NCBI GenBank assembly: GCA_045106675.1
Contig: JBGCFA010000237.1
Location: 1 to 44,218 of the forward strand
Direction of reading: 5' to 3'
Length of the DNA stretch: 44,218 nt
DNA from: JBCAWW01 sp045106675
Lineage (GTDB): Bacteria; Bacteroidota; Bacteroidia; J057
Shown: piece by piece, positions 24,680 through 33,407 of the stretch
Numbering within the stretch: position 1 is the first letter of the stretch
Layout: the number at the start of each line of letters is the position of its first letter
Program-made: the position numbers and the translations under genes
Notes under the pieces: model-generated
The model's database searches: none
What the model saw: the letters and a program-made list of their open reading frames with translations, nothing else
Told to the model about the DNA's origin: nothing

Positions 24680-25833
24680 GCTTTTGGCTCAATTGAAGGC
24701 ACGTCTAACCAGCGTCTTTCTTTCCAACTTTGAAGGCCTAACTCAGCTAGTTGTACGCCTTTAGCTCCTTCGAGCAAATCATAAATAAAGGGTTCATCCT
24801 TGACTACATAGCGCAAAAACTGCTCCCATTGTACTTTAAAGGCATTCTCGTATGACTCCTGATCCGGAACGGGCAACCAGCCTTCCATGAAGTTGATATC
24901 TTGAGGCATATCGGGATTCCAAACTGGTTTGGGCGTATTGCCATAGGCTTGGGTGACACATTCTCGGAGGCCCGCCACGGCTGAACCCTTCGTCCCATCT
25001 ACTTGTAGCGTCAGCAAATCATCACGACGTACACGTACCGTCCATGAAGAATTGAAGTGAGCGATAATGCCTCCTTCTAATTCAAAAGTAGCGTAAGCTG
25101 CATCATCCGCATCAGCGACATACTCCTTACCATTTTCATCGACTCGTAAAGGGATATGCGTTGCGCCAAGGCAAGAAACAGACTTCACAGGTGCAAATGT
25201 CCGATCCAGTACATAGCGCCAATGACAAAGCATATCAGAGATAATACCACCATCATCTGCAGCGCGATAGTTCCAACTTGGGCGTTGGGCAGGGACCGTA
25301 GTACCTTCAAACACCCAATAGCCAAACTCGCCTCTGATCGATAGGATGCGACCAAAGAAACCTGACTCTATCAATCGTCTCAACTTCACTAATCCCGGCA
25401 AGAAGAGTTTGTCTTGCACCACACCATGCTTGATGCCTTTGGCTTCACAAAATTCATAAAGCGACATTGCATCCGCTAGGCTAACCGCAGTAGGCTTTTC
25501 GCAATAAACGTGCTTACCCGCTGCTGCCGCTTGTTTGACTGCATCTGCTCTTCGCCCTGTGGTTTGAGCATCGAAATAAATATGCATATCGGGATCAGCA
25601 AGCGCCTCATCTAGCGAGGTCGTCATCTTTTGAATACCCGTCATTTCGCAAAGCGCCTTGAGTTTAGCAGCATTGCGTCCGACCAACATAGGATCGGGCA
25701 TGATAACTTCATCAGGGCTGATGTGCACGCCCCCTTGCTTCATGATAGGTACTATAGAACGCAGCAAATGCTGATTTTTACCCATACGGCCTGTAACGCC
25801 GTTCATAATGATACCAATGCGGTGAACTTTCAT
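24676..25833 (-). CDS. Gfo/Idh/MocA-family oxidoreductase
   Basis: A 385-residue NAD(P)-dependent sugar dehydrogenase. The N-terminal Rossmann part begins HRIGIIMNGVTGRMGKNQH, the catalytic-region signature is VYCEKPTAVSLADAM (the family's EKP motif), and the second domain holds DDGGIISDMLCHWRYVLD with the His expected near the substrate. The MNGVTGRMGKNQHL opening is characteristic of one Gfo/Idh subgroup that accompanies sugar isomerases. It overlaps both neighbours by 4 bp (SDR downstream, isomerase/epimerase upstream), so the genes are translated together. A likely job is oxidation of a sugar or sugar acid released by the GH88-like enzyme. Confidence 0.87.
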   Translation of the reverse strand: MKVHRIGIIMNGVTGRMGKNQHLLRSIVPIMKQGGVHISPDEVIMPDPMLVGRNAAKLKALCEMTGIQKMTTSLDEALADPDMHIYFDAQTTGRRADAVKQAAAAGKHVYCEKPTAVSLADAMSLYEFCEAKGIKHGVVQDKLFLPGLVKLRRLIESGFFGRILSIRGEFGYWVFEGTTVPAQRPSWNYRAADDGGIISDMLCHWRYVLDRTFAPVKSVSCLGATHIPLRVDENGKEYVADADDAAYATFELEGGIIAHFNSSWTVRVRRDDLLTLQVDGTKGSAVAGLRECVTQAYGNTPKPVWNPDMPQDINFMEGWLPVPDQESYENAFKVQWEQFLRYVVKDEPFIYDLLEGAKGVQLAELGLQSWKERRWLDVPSIEPKA

Positions 25834-26654
25834 ATTTGTTTGAGACTTTTGGAGGCAGTGAGGATTTGTTCAAACCATTGGTCGGCGGGTCTTGACCAAT
25901 ATTCGGTAGAAAAGATTTCGACTTCGGAGCGGCCTTTAAAGCCTGCATTACGGACCCAGCCAGTGATTTGATCAATATTGATACAACCTTCTCCCATCAA
26001 CCCACGGTCAAGAAGAAGGTCATTTGTAGGCGTTTTCCAATCGCAGATGTGGTAAGCAAAGATGTTTCCGTGCTTCCCACAACGCTCAATTTGGGCTTCT
26101 AAACCAGGCTCCCACCATAGATGATAGACATCGATTGCTACTCCCACATATGGAGAGTTAATGGCTTCAGTCATATCATTGGCAGCAGCTAAAGTATTGA
26201 TAGCCGAGCGCGTATCAGCGTACATCGGATGTAGCGGTTCGATAGCCAGTTTGACGTCCAGCTCCTCGGCCAATGGCAGGAGTGCTTCGATACCGCTTTG
26301 TATTTGTGCGCGTGATTCTTCGAGCGATTGACCGATAGCAGCACCGCAAACCAAGACGATCAGCGGAGCGCCTAAAGCAGCCGCCTCATGGATCATCGCG
26401 AGATTGTCGTCAATGGAGACTTGGCGTTCTGACGCAGTCAAAGCAGGGAAAAATCCCCCTCGGCAATAAGAGGTCAAGGATAGATTATGCTCATCGAGCA
26501 AAGCTTTTACGGATTCAGGGGAGCGTTCGCCAATGGCGTCTCTCCAGATAGTGATGCCGCCGATACCGGCCTTGCCGAACGCTTCGATCGATTGCTCCAA
26601 GGACCACTGCTTCATCGTGATCGTATGGACGCAGAGTTGGGAGAGATCAGTCAT
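25830..26654 (-). CDS. Sugar-phosphate isomerase/epimerase-like TIM-barrel protein (cytoplasmic)
   Basis: A 274-residue xylose-isomerase-like TIM barrel with no signal peptide. Residues ELDVKLAIEPLHPMYADTRS contain the metal-binding Glu/His segment, VGVAIDVYHLWWEPG the second metal site, and the C-terminal EVEIFSTEYWSRPADQWF the last strand. MGEGCINIDQITGWVRNAGF is also typical of the family. It overlaps the Gfo/Idh gene by 4 bp and the GH88-like gene by 8 bp. Paired isomerase/epimerase and Gfo/Idh proteins are a recurring module in oxidative sugar catabolism, where one makes a keto-sugar and the other isomerises or epimerises it; that role is inferred here. Confidence 0.85.
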   Translation of the reverse strand: MTDLSQLCVHTITMKQWSLEQSIEAFGKAGIGGITIWRDAIGERSPESVKALLDEHNLSLTSYCRGGFFPALTASERQVSIDDNLAMIHEAAALGAPLIVLVCGAAIGQSLEESRAQIQSGIEALLPLAEELDVKLAIEPLHPMYADTRSAINTLAAANDMTEAINSPYVGVAIDVYHLWWEPGLEAQIERCGKHGNIFAYHICDWKTPTNDLLLDRGLMGEGCINIDQITGWVRNAGFKGRSEVEIFSTEYWSRPADQWFEQILTASKSLKQI

Positions 26655-28020
26655 GCTTCAAGCCACCAAAAAAGGTGTAATAAGGTTCTTCACGTATCAA
26701 TTTAGTGAGGTAAAGCATCACCTCACGCATATGGTAGTCGCCCCACATACTAGATTCCCCACAAGCGATTTTGCTGCCTTCAGGTACATAATCCCAGCCA
26801 TTGGGTTGGTGATAGATGCTATGCAAAGTCAGGCCTTGATGAGTCGGATCAGTAGAGAGGTATGGCTCTTCGAGCAAACGCTTCACTACCGTCAATCCGG
26901 CTTGCCAAAACGATTGCCCTTCGATACCACCGAGATAACGTCCCAAGCGCAATAGCCCCTGAGCGGCAATTGCTGCCGCAGAGCTATCCACTGGTTCAAA
27001 GTCATTATAGGGTTCCGCAGGGCGGTTGAGATAATCTCCCATCTGATGCAGATTGGGTGCACCAGTGTCCCAATAAGGGATGCCATCTAAAGCAGTATTT
27101 TCGATATAGAAATTAGCAGTCGCTTTGGCGGCTTTGAGCATAATCCCTTCTATCTCTGCGCGTCCACCAAATGCGGCTAATTCAGCATCATCCAGCGTCT
27201 GCAAAAATTCTAGTTGTTCGGCGAAGCCAGTAATGGCCCAAGCCAAACCTCTGGTCCAAGTGGTAAAGCCAGAAAAGCCTTGCTGAGCGTTCGGGCAGCG
27301 AAAAGCGCCATCGACAGTATTGAAAACCCCCTCATGAGCTGTCCGTCCAGGAACATCATAAGTATCCCGTCCTTCGCCATAGAAAATGACATACTTAGCA
27401 GTCGCCTTGGCGTGCAAAATACTGCGCTCCAAAAGATTGACCTTCTGGTCGTTTTCTTGCCAGATGGCATGCCCTAGCTGATGGCTATAGACTACAGCAC
27501 GCATGGTGCGAATGGTATCGACAAAGAGAGAATGAGGCCCATTAAAAGAGTGCACAAAGCCTCCACCGGGAATTTCAGTCCAGCGTTTAGCTTGCACGGC
27601 ACCAGATAGTTTTAGTGCTAGCTCATAGAAGTTGCGTTCCCAGTCATTGGCGGGAATTTTGCCTTCCTGCATGAGGCGATGCAGATTGCCGTAGGTGCTG
27701 ACATTGTTGAAGCCATGATCGTGCACCCCAAAATGCCCAACGTGAGAAGCCATTTTTTCGAGCGTGGCTTTACGACCATACTCCAAAAATTCAGTATCGC
27801 CACTCGCATCAAACTGCAAGATGGCAGAACCATATTCAAAACCTTGGGTCCATTCGGTCCAACCACGACTGGTGTATTGACCAGCTTCCGTAAATACGGG
27901 TGAGCCTTTGCTGCGATCGTAATCATCGCGTATCAAGCGGATTTTTTGACCAGAAAGTTGCCAGAAATCATCCAGCTCTTTTTCGATGTCCGCTAAAGTG
28001 AGTAGTAAATCAATCCTCAT
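26647..28020 (-). CDS. Glycoside hydrolase family 88-like protein (unsaturated uronyl hydrolase)
   Basis: A 457-residue (alpha/alpha)6-barrel protein with no signal peptide. GH88 hallmarks are RGWTEWTQGFEYGS, VHDHGFNNVSTYGN with Asp101, LFVDTIRTMRAV with Asp168, TTWTRGLAWAITGF, and PVDSSAAAIAAQGLLRL. The two aspartates correspond in context to the pair used by Bacillus unsaturated glucuronyl hydrolase for hydration of the 4,5-double bond left by polysaccharide lyases. A cytoplasmic location implies import of unsaturated oligosaccharides. It is the first gene of a four-gene operon with overlapping starts and stops, and it diverges from the sulfatase fusion by 23 bp. It could also belong to a neighbouring GH family such as GH105, but the WTRG-LAW and DSSAAAIAA pattern favours GH88. 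Confidence 0.82.
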   Translation of the reverse strand: MRIDLLLTLADIEKELDDFWQLSGQKIRLIRDDYDRSKGSPVFTEAGQYTSRGWTEWTQGFEYGSAILQFDASGDTEFLEYGRKATLEKMASHVGHFGVHDHGFNNVSTYGNLHRLMQEGKIPANDWERNFYELALKLSGAVQAKRWTEIPGGGFVHSFNGPHSLFVDTIRTMRAVVYSHQLGHAIWQENDQKVNLLERSILHAKATAKYVIFYGEGRDTYDVPGRTAHEGVFNTVDGAFRCPNAQQGFSGFTTWTRGLAWAITGFAEQLEFLQTLDDAELAAFGGRAEIEGIMLKAAKATANFYIENTALDGIPYWDTGAPNLHQMGDYLNRPAEPYNDFEPVDSSAAAIAAQGLLRLGRYLGGIEGQSFWQAGLTVVKRLLEEPYLSTDPTHQGLTLHSIYHQPNGWDYVPEGSKIACGESSMWGDYHMREVMLYLTKLIREEPYYTFFGGLKHD

Positions 28021-28043
28021 TCTTTCGAATTTTGGGGTAAATT

Positions 28044-30266
28044 ATGTTTTTCAAACTGATTACAATGCGAATCCTCCTTACAACCGTTCCCGTCTTTTGG
28101 CTGATCTTTAGCTGCGGCAATCCTAGCCAAAATGAGTCTAAACGAGAAGATACAAACCATTTAGATGAAGGTATCACGCTTAGTTTGCAGGGAAAAAAGA
28201 TACTCCGATATCATTTAGTAACCCAATATCCAGCCGATAGTTTGCCGGATTATTATCAGAGATCGGGCTTTATCCACCCACTTTACACCCCTGCTGGGAA
28301 CGTTCTCACCGAAGGCTTCCCTGAAGGTCATGTCCATCAGCATGGGTTGTTTTTTGCCTTAGTCAATACTCAGTTTAGAGGGAAGTTTACCGATTTCTGG
28401 AATCAACATAAAGAGACAGGCACAATTAGAGCCGTTGAAATCAGTAAGCAGTTTTCAAATGACACGCATACAGGTTTTGAGAGTGTGCAGGAGCATTTGG
28501 CATTACAAGATGGTGATACGATCGTTGCGCTGCGCGAACGCTGGGAAGTAAGTGCGACCCAAAGAGGTTCCTTTAATGTGGTGGATTTTCATTCTTATCT
28601 CTACCCTGCGGGAACGGATAGCATCATCGCCCGCAAGTATCTGTATGGCGGCTTCGGATTTAGGGCTAATGAAGAGTGGAACGATCATCACTTTAAGCAA
28701 GTAGAAGGAGCCGAAGTAAATTATATCGGTAAAGTCGGCAAGGGTGGTTTTCTCAGTAGTGAGGGCAAAGGCCGTATCGAAGCGAATCATAGTCGGCCAG
28801 AGTGGCTGAGTTTTCACGGGCAAGTAGGGGGAGACTCGGTAGGGGTAGTAGTGATGGGTCATCCAGACAATTTTCGCTTTCCTCAACCCGTGCGTACCCA
28901 TCCGGTGATGCCTTATTTTAGCATTTCGCCGATGGTGTTGGATAGCTTCATACTACGACCGGGCGATACCTTAGTCTCCAAGTATCGGATTTTGACTCAC
29001 GATGGTAGTCCTAATGTAGAGGCGATAGAGGCGGAGTGGAAGCGTTACCGCGACGCGGAACGCCCAAACATAGTGCTCATCATGGCAGATGATCTTGGAT
29101 ACGAAACCCTCGCTGTAAACGGTGGAGAATCCTATCAAACGCCCAACTTGGATCAAATGGCGAGGGAAGGGATGCGTTTTACCAATTGCTATTCGACGCC
29201 CCTCTGTACGCCTTCACGGGTACAGTTGATGACGGGGAAGTATAATGATCGTAATTATTTTGCCTTTGGGCAGCTAGACTCTACGGAACAGACTTTTGCC
29301 GATTATTTGGGTGAGTCAGGTTATAGAACTGCAATTGCTGGCAAATGGCAACTCTTTGGCAATACCAGGCAAAGAGAAATTAGCGGTCGTATCGGCAGCC
29401 TACCAGCGCAAGCGGGATTTGATGAATACTGCCTTTGGCAAGTGAAGGAGCGAACAGGCCCCCGATTTAAAGATCCACACCTCAATATCAATGGCAAAGA
29501 CCAAGTTTTAAAGGGTGAGTATGGACCAGATCTATTTGTGGATTTTTTGCAAGACTTTATGAAAGCAGCGGATGATCGGCCCTATCTAGCATATTTTCCG
29601 ATGGCATTGACACATGATCCCTTCAGACCAACCCCAGATAATAGCGGAGAGTATCCAATAGACTCATTGCATAAAAAGAACGAAGCACGATATTTTGCGG
29701 AGAACGTGGCCTATATGGATAAAATGATAGGGCGATTGTTAGAACAGATCAAAGCTAGACAAGAGAATACCATCGTCCTTTTTATTGGAGATAATGGTAC
29801 CGATCGAGACGTAAGTAGCCGTTGGCAGGGGCAAGAAATACAAGGGAAGAAAGGTCTACCACTCAGAGATGGTACTCATGTGCCGATGATCGCTTGGTGG
29901 CCGGATCATATTCAAGCCAATCAAGTCAACGAAAACCTAGTCGATTTTACAGACTTCCTCCCGACTCTGGTTGCAGCAAGCAGAACCACGCCTCCACAAG
30001 ATCCGGAACTCGATGGGTTGAGTTTTTATCCGCAGTTACTAGGACAAGCGGATAGTGTGCGTGATTATATTTTTTGTGATTATGCGCCGCGTTGGGGAAA
30101 GTTTGAAAACGCAAGATGGGTGCAAGACACGAAGTGGAAATTGTATGCTGGTGGACGTTTTTTTGATGTTGAAAATGATCCTATGGAAGAAGTCGTTCTC
30201 TCCGAGAACGCTGGTACTCAGGCCATAAAAGCCAAATTCCAAAGCGTACTTGCTAGTAGGCCATAA
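28044..30266 (+). CDS. Lipoprotein fusion: DUF6807/PmoA-like domain plus sulfatase
   Basis: A 740-residue two-domain protein. The lipoprotein signal (MRILLTTVPVFWLIFSC; lipidated Cys24) can start at ATG 28044 or 28065. Residues about 40-330 match the DUF6807/PmoA-like family (EGHVHQHGLFFALVN, then FTDFWNQH; YFSISPMVLDSFILRPGD). Residues 340-740 are a complete type I sulfatase: PNIVLIMADDLG supplies metal-binding Asp349/350, and Cys388 in CTPSRVQLMTGKY is the formylglycine precursor. IAGKWQLFG and LFIGDNGTD are the lysine and metal motifs. Normally these are separate proteins of 300-odd and 400-500 residues. The junction (residues 334-340) is encoded by DNA resembling the dispersed repeat core. 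It probably desulfates a glycan at the cell surface or periplasmic face. No sulfatase-maturating enzyme is in the window. Confidence 0.87.
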   Translation: MFFKLITMRILLTTVPVFWLIFSCGNPSQNESKREDTNHLDEGITLSLQGKKILRYHLVTQYPADSLPDYYQRSGFIHPLYTPAGNVLTEGFPEGHVHQHGLFFALVNTQFRGKFTDFWNQHKETGTIRAVEISKQFSNDTHTGFESVQEHLALQDGDTIVALRERWEVSATQRGSFNVVDFHSYLYPAGTDSIIARKYLYGGFGFRANEEWNDHHFKQVEGAEVNYIGKVGKGGFLSSEGKGRIEANHSRPEWLSFHGQVGGDSVGVVVMGHPDNFRFPQPVRTHPVMPYFSISPMVLDSFILRPGDTLVSKYRILTHDGSPNVEAIEAEWKRYRDAERPNIVLIMADDLGYETLAVNGGESYQTPNLDQMAREGMRFTNCYSTPLCTPSRVQLMTGKYNDRNYFAFGQLDSTEQTFADYLGESGYRTAIAGKWQLFGNTRQREISGRIGSLPAQAGFDEYCLWQVKERTGPRFKDPHLNINGKDQVLKGEYGPDLFVDFLQDFMKAADDRPYLAYFPMALTHDPFRPTPDNSGEYPIDSLHKKNEARYFAENVAYMDKMIGRLLEQIKARQENTIVLFIGDNGTDRDVSSRWQGQEIQGKKGLPLRDGTHVPMIAWWPDHIQANQVNENLVDFTDFLPTLVAASRTTPPQDPELDGLSFYPQLLGQADSVRDYIFCDYAPRWGKFENARWVQDTKWKLYAGGRFFDVENDPMEEVVLSENAGTQAIKAKFQSVLASRP

Positions 30267-30333
30267 AAAATCTCTGAGGAGAGAATCAAGAATAAAAAGG
30301 CCCAGCAATTTCAGAGATCGGCTCTAGTTGTAA

Positions 30334-30353
30334 AGGCGCAAGATTTTGCGCCT
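30334..30353. terminator. Hairpin downstream of the sulfatase fusion gene
   Basis: AGGCGCAA and TTGCGCCT form a perfect 8-bp stem with a 4-base loop, 68 bp after the sulfatase stop, with no T run. The longer-range pair ATCTCTGA (30270) and TCAGAGAT (30311) lies between the gene and this hairpin. Confidence 0.4.
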
Positions 30354-30380
30354 CAACAGATAGCGCACGACGCGACAACA

Positions 30381-30450
30381 ATAACTCATTGAGAAGTCTT
30401 AGATTTCTCCTCGCTTGCGCTCGTTCGAAATGGCGCGTTCCGCGAAGCGG
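30381..30450. repeat. Dispersed composite repeat, copy 1
   Basis: A 70-bp unit in three blocks: a small hairpin block (CTCATTGAGAAGTCTTAGAT then TTCTC), a variable linker (CTCGCTTGCGCTCG), and the end block TTCGAAATGGCGCGTTCCGC plus GAAGCGG. Copies at 38292-38370 and 38375-38446 share the first and last blocks and differ in the linker. Confidence 0.85.
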
Positions 30451-30490
30451 AAAAAAAAAGAGCCAGAGAACAAATCTTGTCCTCCGGCTC
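30451..30490 (-). terminator. Rho-independent terminator of the GH5 gene
   Basis: On the minus strand GAGCCGGAG (30490-30482) pairs with CTCTGGCTC (30468-30460) with one mismatch and is followed by nine T (30459-30451). It lies 21 bp past the GH5 stop, and the T run abuts the dispersed repeat. Confidence 0.85.
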
Positions 30491-30511
30491 AGTTTCAGTA
30501 GTTAGTAAGCT

Positions 30512-33238
30512 TTATTGTAAGAGCAGCTTTTGCGTATAAATGCTGCCATCTTCTAGACGCATAGTCAATAGATAATACCCTTTAGGCAAAGCCTTCAAGT
30601 CTAAGCGTTCCTGCACAGCAGAAACTTGAGTGAGCTCTTTTTGAATCAAGCGATGACCCAAAAGATCCGAAACGATTAGCTCTATGTTCTGGCGTTCAGC
30701 AAGGCTGGCCTCCACCTGAAATAGTCCCGTACTGGGATTGGGGAAAAGACTAAAGGCCAAAATGTCTGCGGGACGCTCAATATCTGTCAAAAAGGTAAAA
30801 TTGTACCAATTCATATTGAAAAGTGGCTGAGTAATCAGCACGCGTAATTGATGTTCACCTGCTGGCAAATCAAGTTCGCTAGTGGTTGTGGCCCATGTCT
30901 GCCAACCGCCAGTGGAAGGAAAGGAAATATCATCTAAAATAGTAACAGCGCCGGTAGGATCAATCAATTGCATTTGGACGGCTCCAGTTGCGCTTTCAGC
31001 CGCAGTGCGATATTCGACATTGTAGGTACCATTTTGACCGACACTGATATAATAGTCCAGATAATCGCCAGAATCTAGGAAACCGATGTTTTGTCCTCCT
31101 CCGGTATCGTTGGAATTTTCGAGTTGAATACCAGACTGGGAGAAGAAATCCTCCGCTTCTATCTTGCCAGGAACCGAATGAGTAATGGCGATGGTGTTTT
31201 GAACATCTTCAAGATTGAAGGTGCTAAGACTTGTACCGTCGGTAGCGTCAATTTGATTGCCGGTATAGGATATTTTGATTACTTCACTAGACTTGAAAGT
31301 GTGATTGACGGAGAAGTTGATGATACGACTATTGTTTGCATCTAAGGTCGTAGCAGTAATCGGCACATTGCTGCCATCAACAAAAATGGCAAAATCAGCA
31401 GGGCTAGCGGGAAGGGGGCCACTGAGGGGCTTGGTGACACTGAGTTGGACAGTCTGATTGTCGAGGGTAACAGCTGACTGATAAGTAGTGGGAAGCGTAG
31501 TAGTCGCGCCTTTTTGGATAAACTTCAAGCTACCGAGATTGAAGCCTTCGGCATCAACATAAAAACGAAGTTTGTTATCATTAGCATCTAGAATCACGTC
31601 TGACACCAACAAGGTTTGCCATACTTGCCAGCCGCCTGTATTGGGAACACTGATTGAATTGGTAATGTCGGAGCCATCAGCTATCAAGTGAAATTCACCA
31701 TTAGAACCATTGGCAGCTACTCGAACTTCAATGTCGTAGACTGCACTAGCCGCTACATTGATGTCATATTGCATCCACTCATCAGAACCGAGCCATCCCA
31801 CATTATAACCGTTGGTATTGACGAGGTCTTCAGTTTTTTCAAGATCAACGCCATCATTGCGGTAAACCCAGCCATTGTTCCAAGAGGTAAAATTACCCGT
31901 AGATACCTGATAGTTAGCGACCTCATTGTCGTAATAGGCCTCGCCCACTACTCCCATATCAAAGTCTGTGGTATAGACGATACCGGGGATATCTTGCGTT
32001 CGGTAAGGCCGAGTCTCATCAGAATAGACCTGACGGAACATCGCGTCGATCACATCTTTTTGATAGACACAGTTTTCGATCTTTAGCCCTTCGGTCAACT
32101 GCATGAGAGAGGCGGTTGCTACCGCGACAGAGGGTGCAGGCCCATTGCCATTCCAATAATCGAGTAAGTCTTGATAGCCTTGCTCCTTGACGACTGAAAG
32201 CGGTCCAGCGATAGATTCTACTTTTTTCATCGGCCACCAAGCCCAACCAATATTATTGTCTTCGAGGAGGCGAATCGCATCGCGAAACCATACGTTCGAA
32301 TTTTCGCCACTTTCACCGAGGTAGAGAGGGACATTGTGAGTGTTGCGGAGATCTAAGACCCATTGGATAGAAGCCTGATCGTTGATCGACCAATATTTGT
32401 GCGGACTGTAGACGATTTTGTTGTCCCAAGGCGGCGTAAGGCCGGTAAAATCATTGGCAAACCAATTGCCTTCGATAAAGAGGATATGGTTGGTATCAAC
32501 GCTACGGATACTATCAGTGATTTGCTCATAAACAGCTCTTAAGAGCGTGCCATTGGGGAGATTCCAATTGGGTTCATTCAAAAGATCATAGCCAGCCACA
32601 TAAGGCTCATTGACATAGCGCATGGCCAATTGCTTCCAAAGGGCAGCTGTTTTGGCTTGATTGGCAGGGCTCTCCCAAAGAGAGAACTTGGTTGGATCAT
32701 AATCAGAAATCCCTTCATCATAGCCTTGTCCTCCGGGAGCAGCATGCAGGTCAAGGATGACATACATTTCGTTTTGTTTACACCAAGAGATCAGACTATC
32801 AGTCATAACAAAGCCCTTGGTCAACCAAGTGTTGACGCCATTGACAGGCTCGTCTTCAATCGCTAACGTAAAAAGATTGTAATGCATAGGCAATCTGACC
32901 GAATTGAAGCCCCACGACTTCAGCGAATCTATATCTGCCTTAGTAACATGATTGGCCAACCATGCATCGTAAAATGCATCGGTCGCAGCAGTTCCGATCA
33001 ATGTTTCAATCGTATTTCGAATTTGGTACTGTGGGTTGGCGAAGCCAGCCGTCTGGAGCATATAGCCTTCCTGCAGCATCCAGCCACCAAGCCCCATGCC
33101 TCTTAATATTATGGTATCGCCATTGGCATTGACAATAGCCTTGCCATTCGTCTCCAATAAGGTCAGGTTTTGACTGAAAACGGTACTACCCGAAAAAAGT
33201 AGGCAGCCTATGAATAGTAGTAAACACTTTTTAGTCAT
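30512..33238 (-). CDS. Modular secreted GH5 beta-glycanase with two CBM6-like modules and a T9SS sorting domain
   Basis: A 908-residue exported enzyme. Order: signal peptide (1-22); GH5 catalytic barrel (about 25-365) with acid/base Glu222 in LLNEPNW and nucleophile Glu309 in YLGESGEN; a CBM6-like module (about 425-575, ending LGSLKFIQKG); an SwmB-like beta-sandwich (about 585-685, DNQTVQLSVTKPLSGPLPAS); a second CBM6-like module (about 690-815, GKIEAEDFFSQSGIQ); and a T9SS type A sorting domain (about 825-908, FPNPSTGLFQVEA). GH5 enzymes cleave beta-glucans, mannans or related chains; the exact substrate is not readable. Surface export suggests attack on insoluble or large polysaccharide. 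Its promoter region holds a triple TACGACAA motif, and the propeller regulator gene lies immediately upstream on the same strand. Confidence 0.92.
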   Translation of the reverse strand: MTKKCLLLFIGCLLFSGSTVFSQNLTLLETNGKAIVNANGDTIILRGMGLGGWMLQEGYMLQTAGFANPQYQIRNTIETLIGTAATDAFYDAWLANHVTKADIDSLKSWGFNSVRLPMHYNLFTLAIEDEPVNGVNTWLTKGFVMTDSLISWCKQNEMYVILDLHAAPGGQGYDEGISDYDPTKFSLWESPANQAKTAALWKQLAMRYVNEPYVAGYDLLNEPNWNLPNGTLLRAVYEQITDSIRSVDTNHILFIEGNWFANDFTGLTPPWDNKIVYSPHKYWSINDQASIQWVLDLRNTHNVPLYLGESGENSNVWFRDAIRLLEDNNIGWAWWPMKKVESIAGPLSVVKEQGYQDLLDYWNGNGPAPSVAVATASLMQLTEGLKIENCVYQKDVIDAMFRQVYSDETRPYRTQDIPGIVYTTDFDMGVVGEAYYDNEVANYQVSTGNFTSWNNGWVYRNDGVDLEKTEDLVNTNGYNVGWLGSDEWMQYDINVAASAVYDIEVRVAANGSNGEFHLIADGSDITNSISVPNTGGWQVWQTLLVSDVILDANDNKLRFYVDAEGFNLGSLKFIQKGATTTLPTTYQSAVTLDNQTVQLSVTKPLSGPLPASPADFAIFVDGSNVPITATTLDANNSRIINFSVNHTFKSSEVIKISYTGNQIDATDGTSLSTFNLEDVQNTIAITHSVPGKIEAEDFFSQSGIQLENSNDTGGGQNIGFLDSGDYLDYYISVGQNGTYNVEYRTAAESATGAVQMQLIDPTGAVTILDDISFPSTGGWQTWATTTSELDLPAGEHQLRVLITQPLFNMNWYNFTFLTDIERPADILAFSLFPNPSTGLFQVEASLAERQNIELIVSDLLGHRLIQKELTQVSAVQERLDLKALPKGYYLLTMRLEDGSIYTQKLLLQ

Positions 33239-33299
33239 AACACTAAGTTGAGAGATGGATTTCTTTATTGAATTTGGTTGGGCTTGATTTCCCGATTAC

Positions 33300-33367
33300 T
33301 AAATATAGGAAAAGCCGTATATATTTTGGATACGACAATACTACGACAAGCCTCTCAACTACGACAA
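33300..33367 (-). promoter_or_regulatory. GH5 promoter region with three direct TACGACAA motifs
   Basis: The octamer TACGACAA occurs at 33331-33338, 33342-33349 and 33360-33367 (TTGTCGTA on the gene strand), with starts 11 and 18 bp apart. On the minus strand TATATTTA (33307-33300) resembles a -7 element but lacks a good -33 box, so the motifs would sit about 38-75 bases upstream of transcription start. That is where an activator would bind. Confidence 0.5.
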
Positions 33368-33407
33368 GGATATCCATAAACCACTATAAATCAACATACT
33401 AATACTC

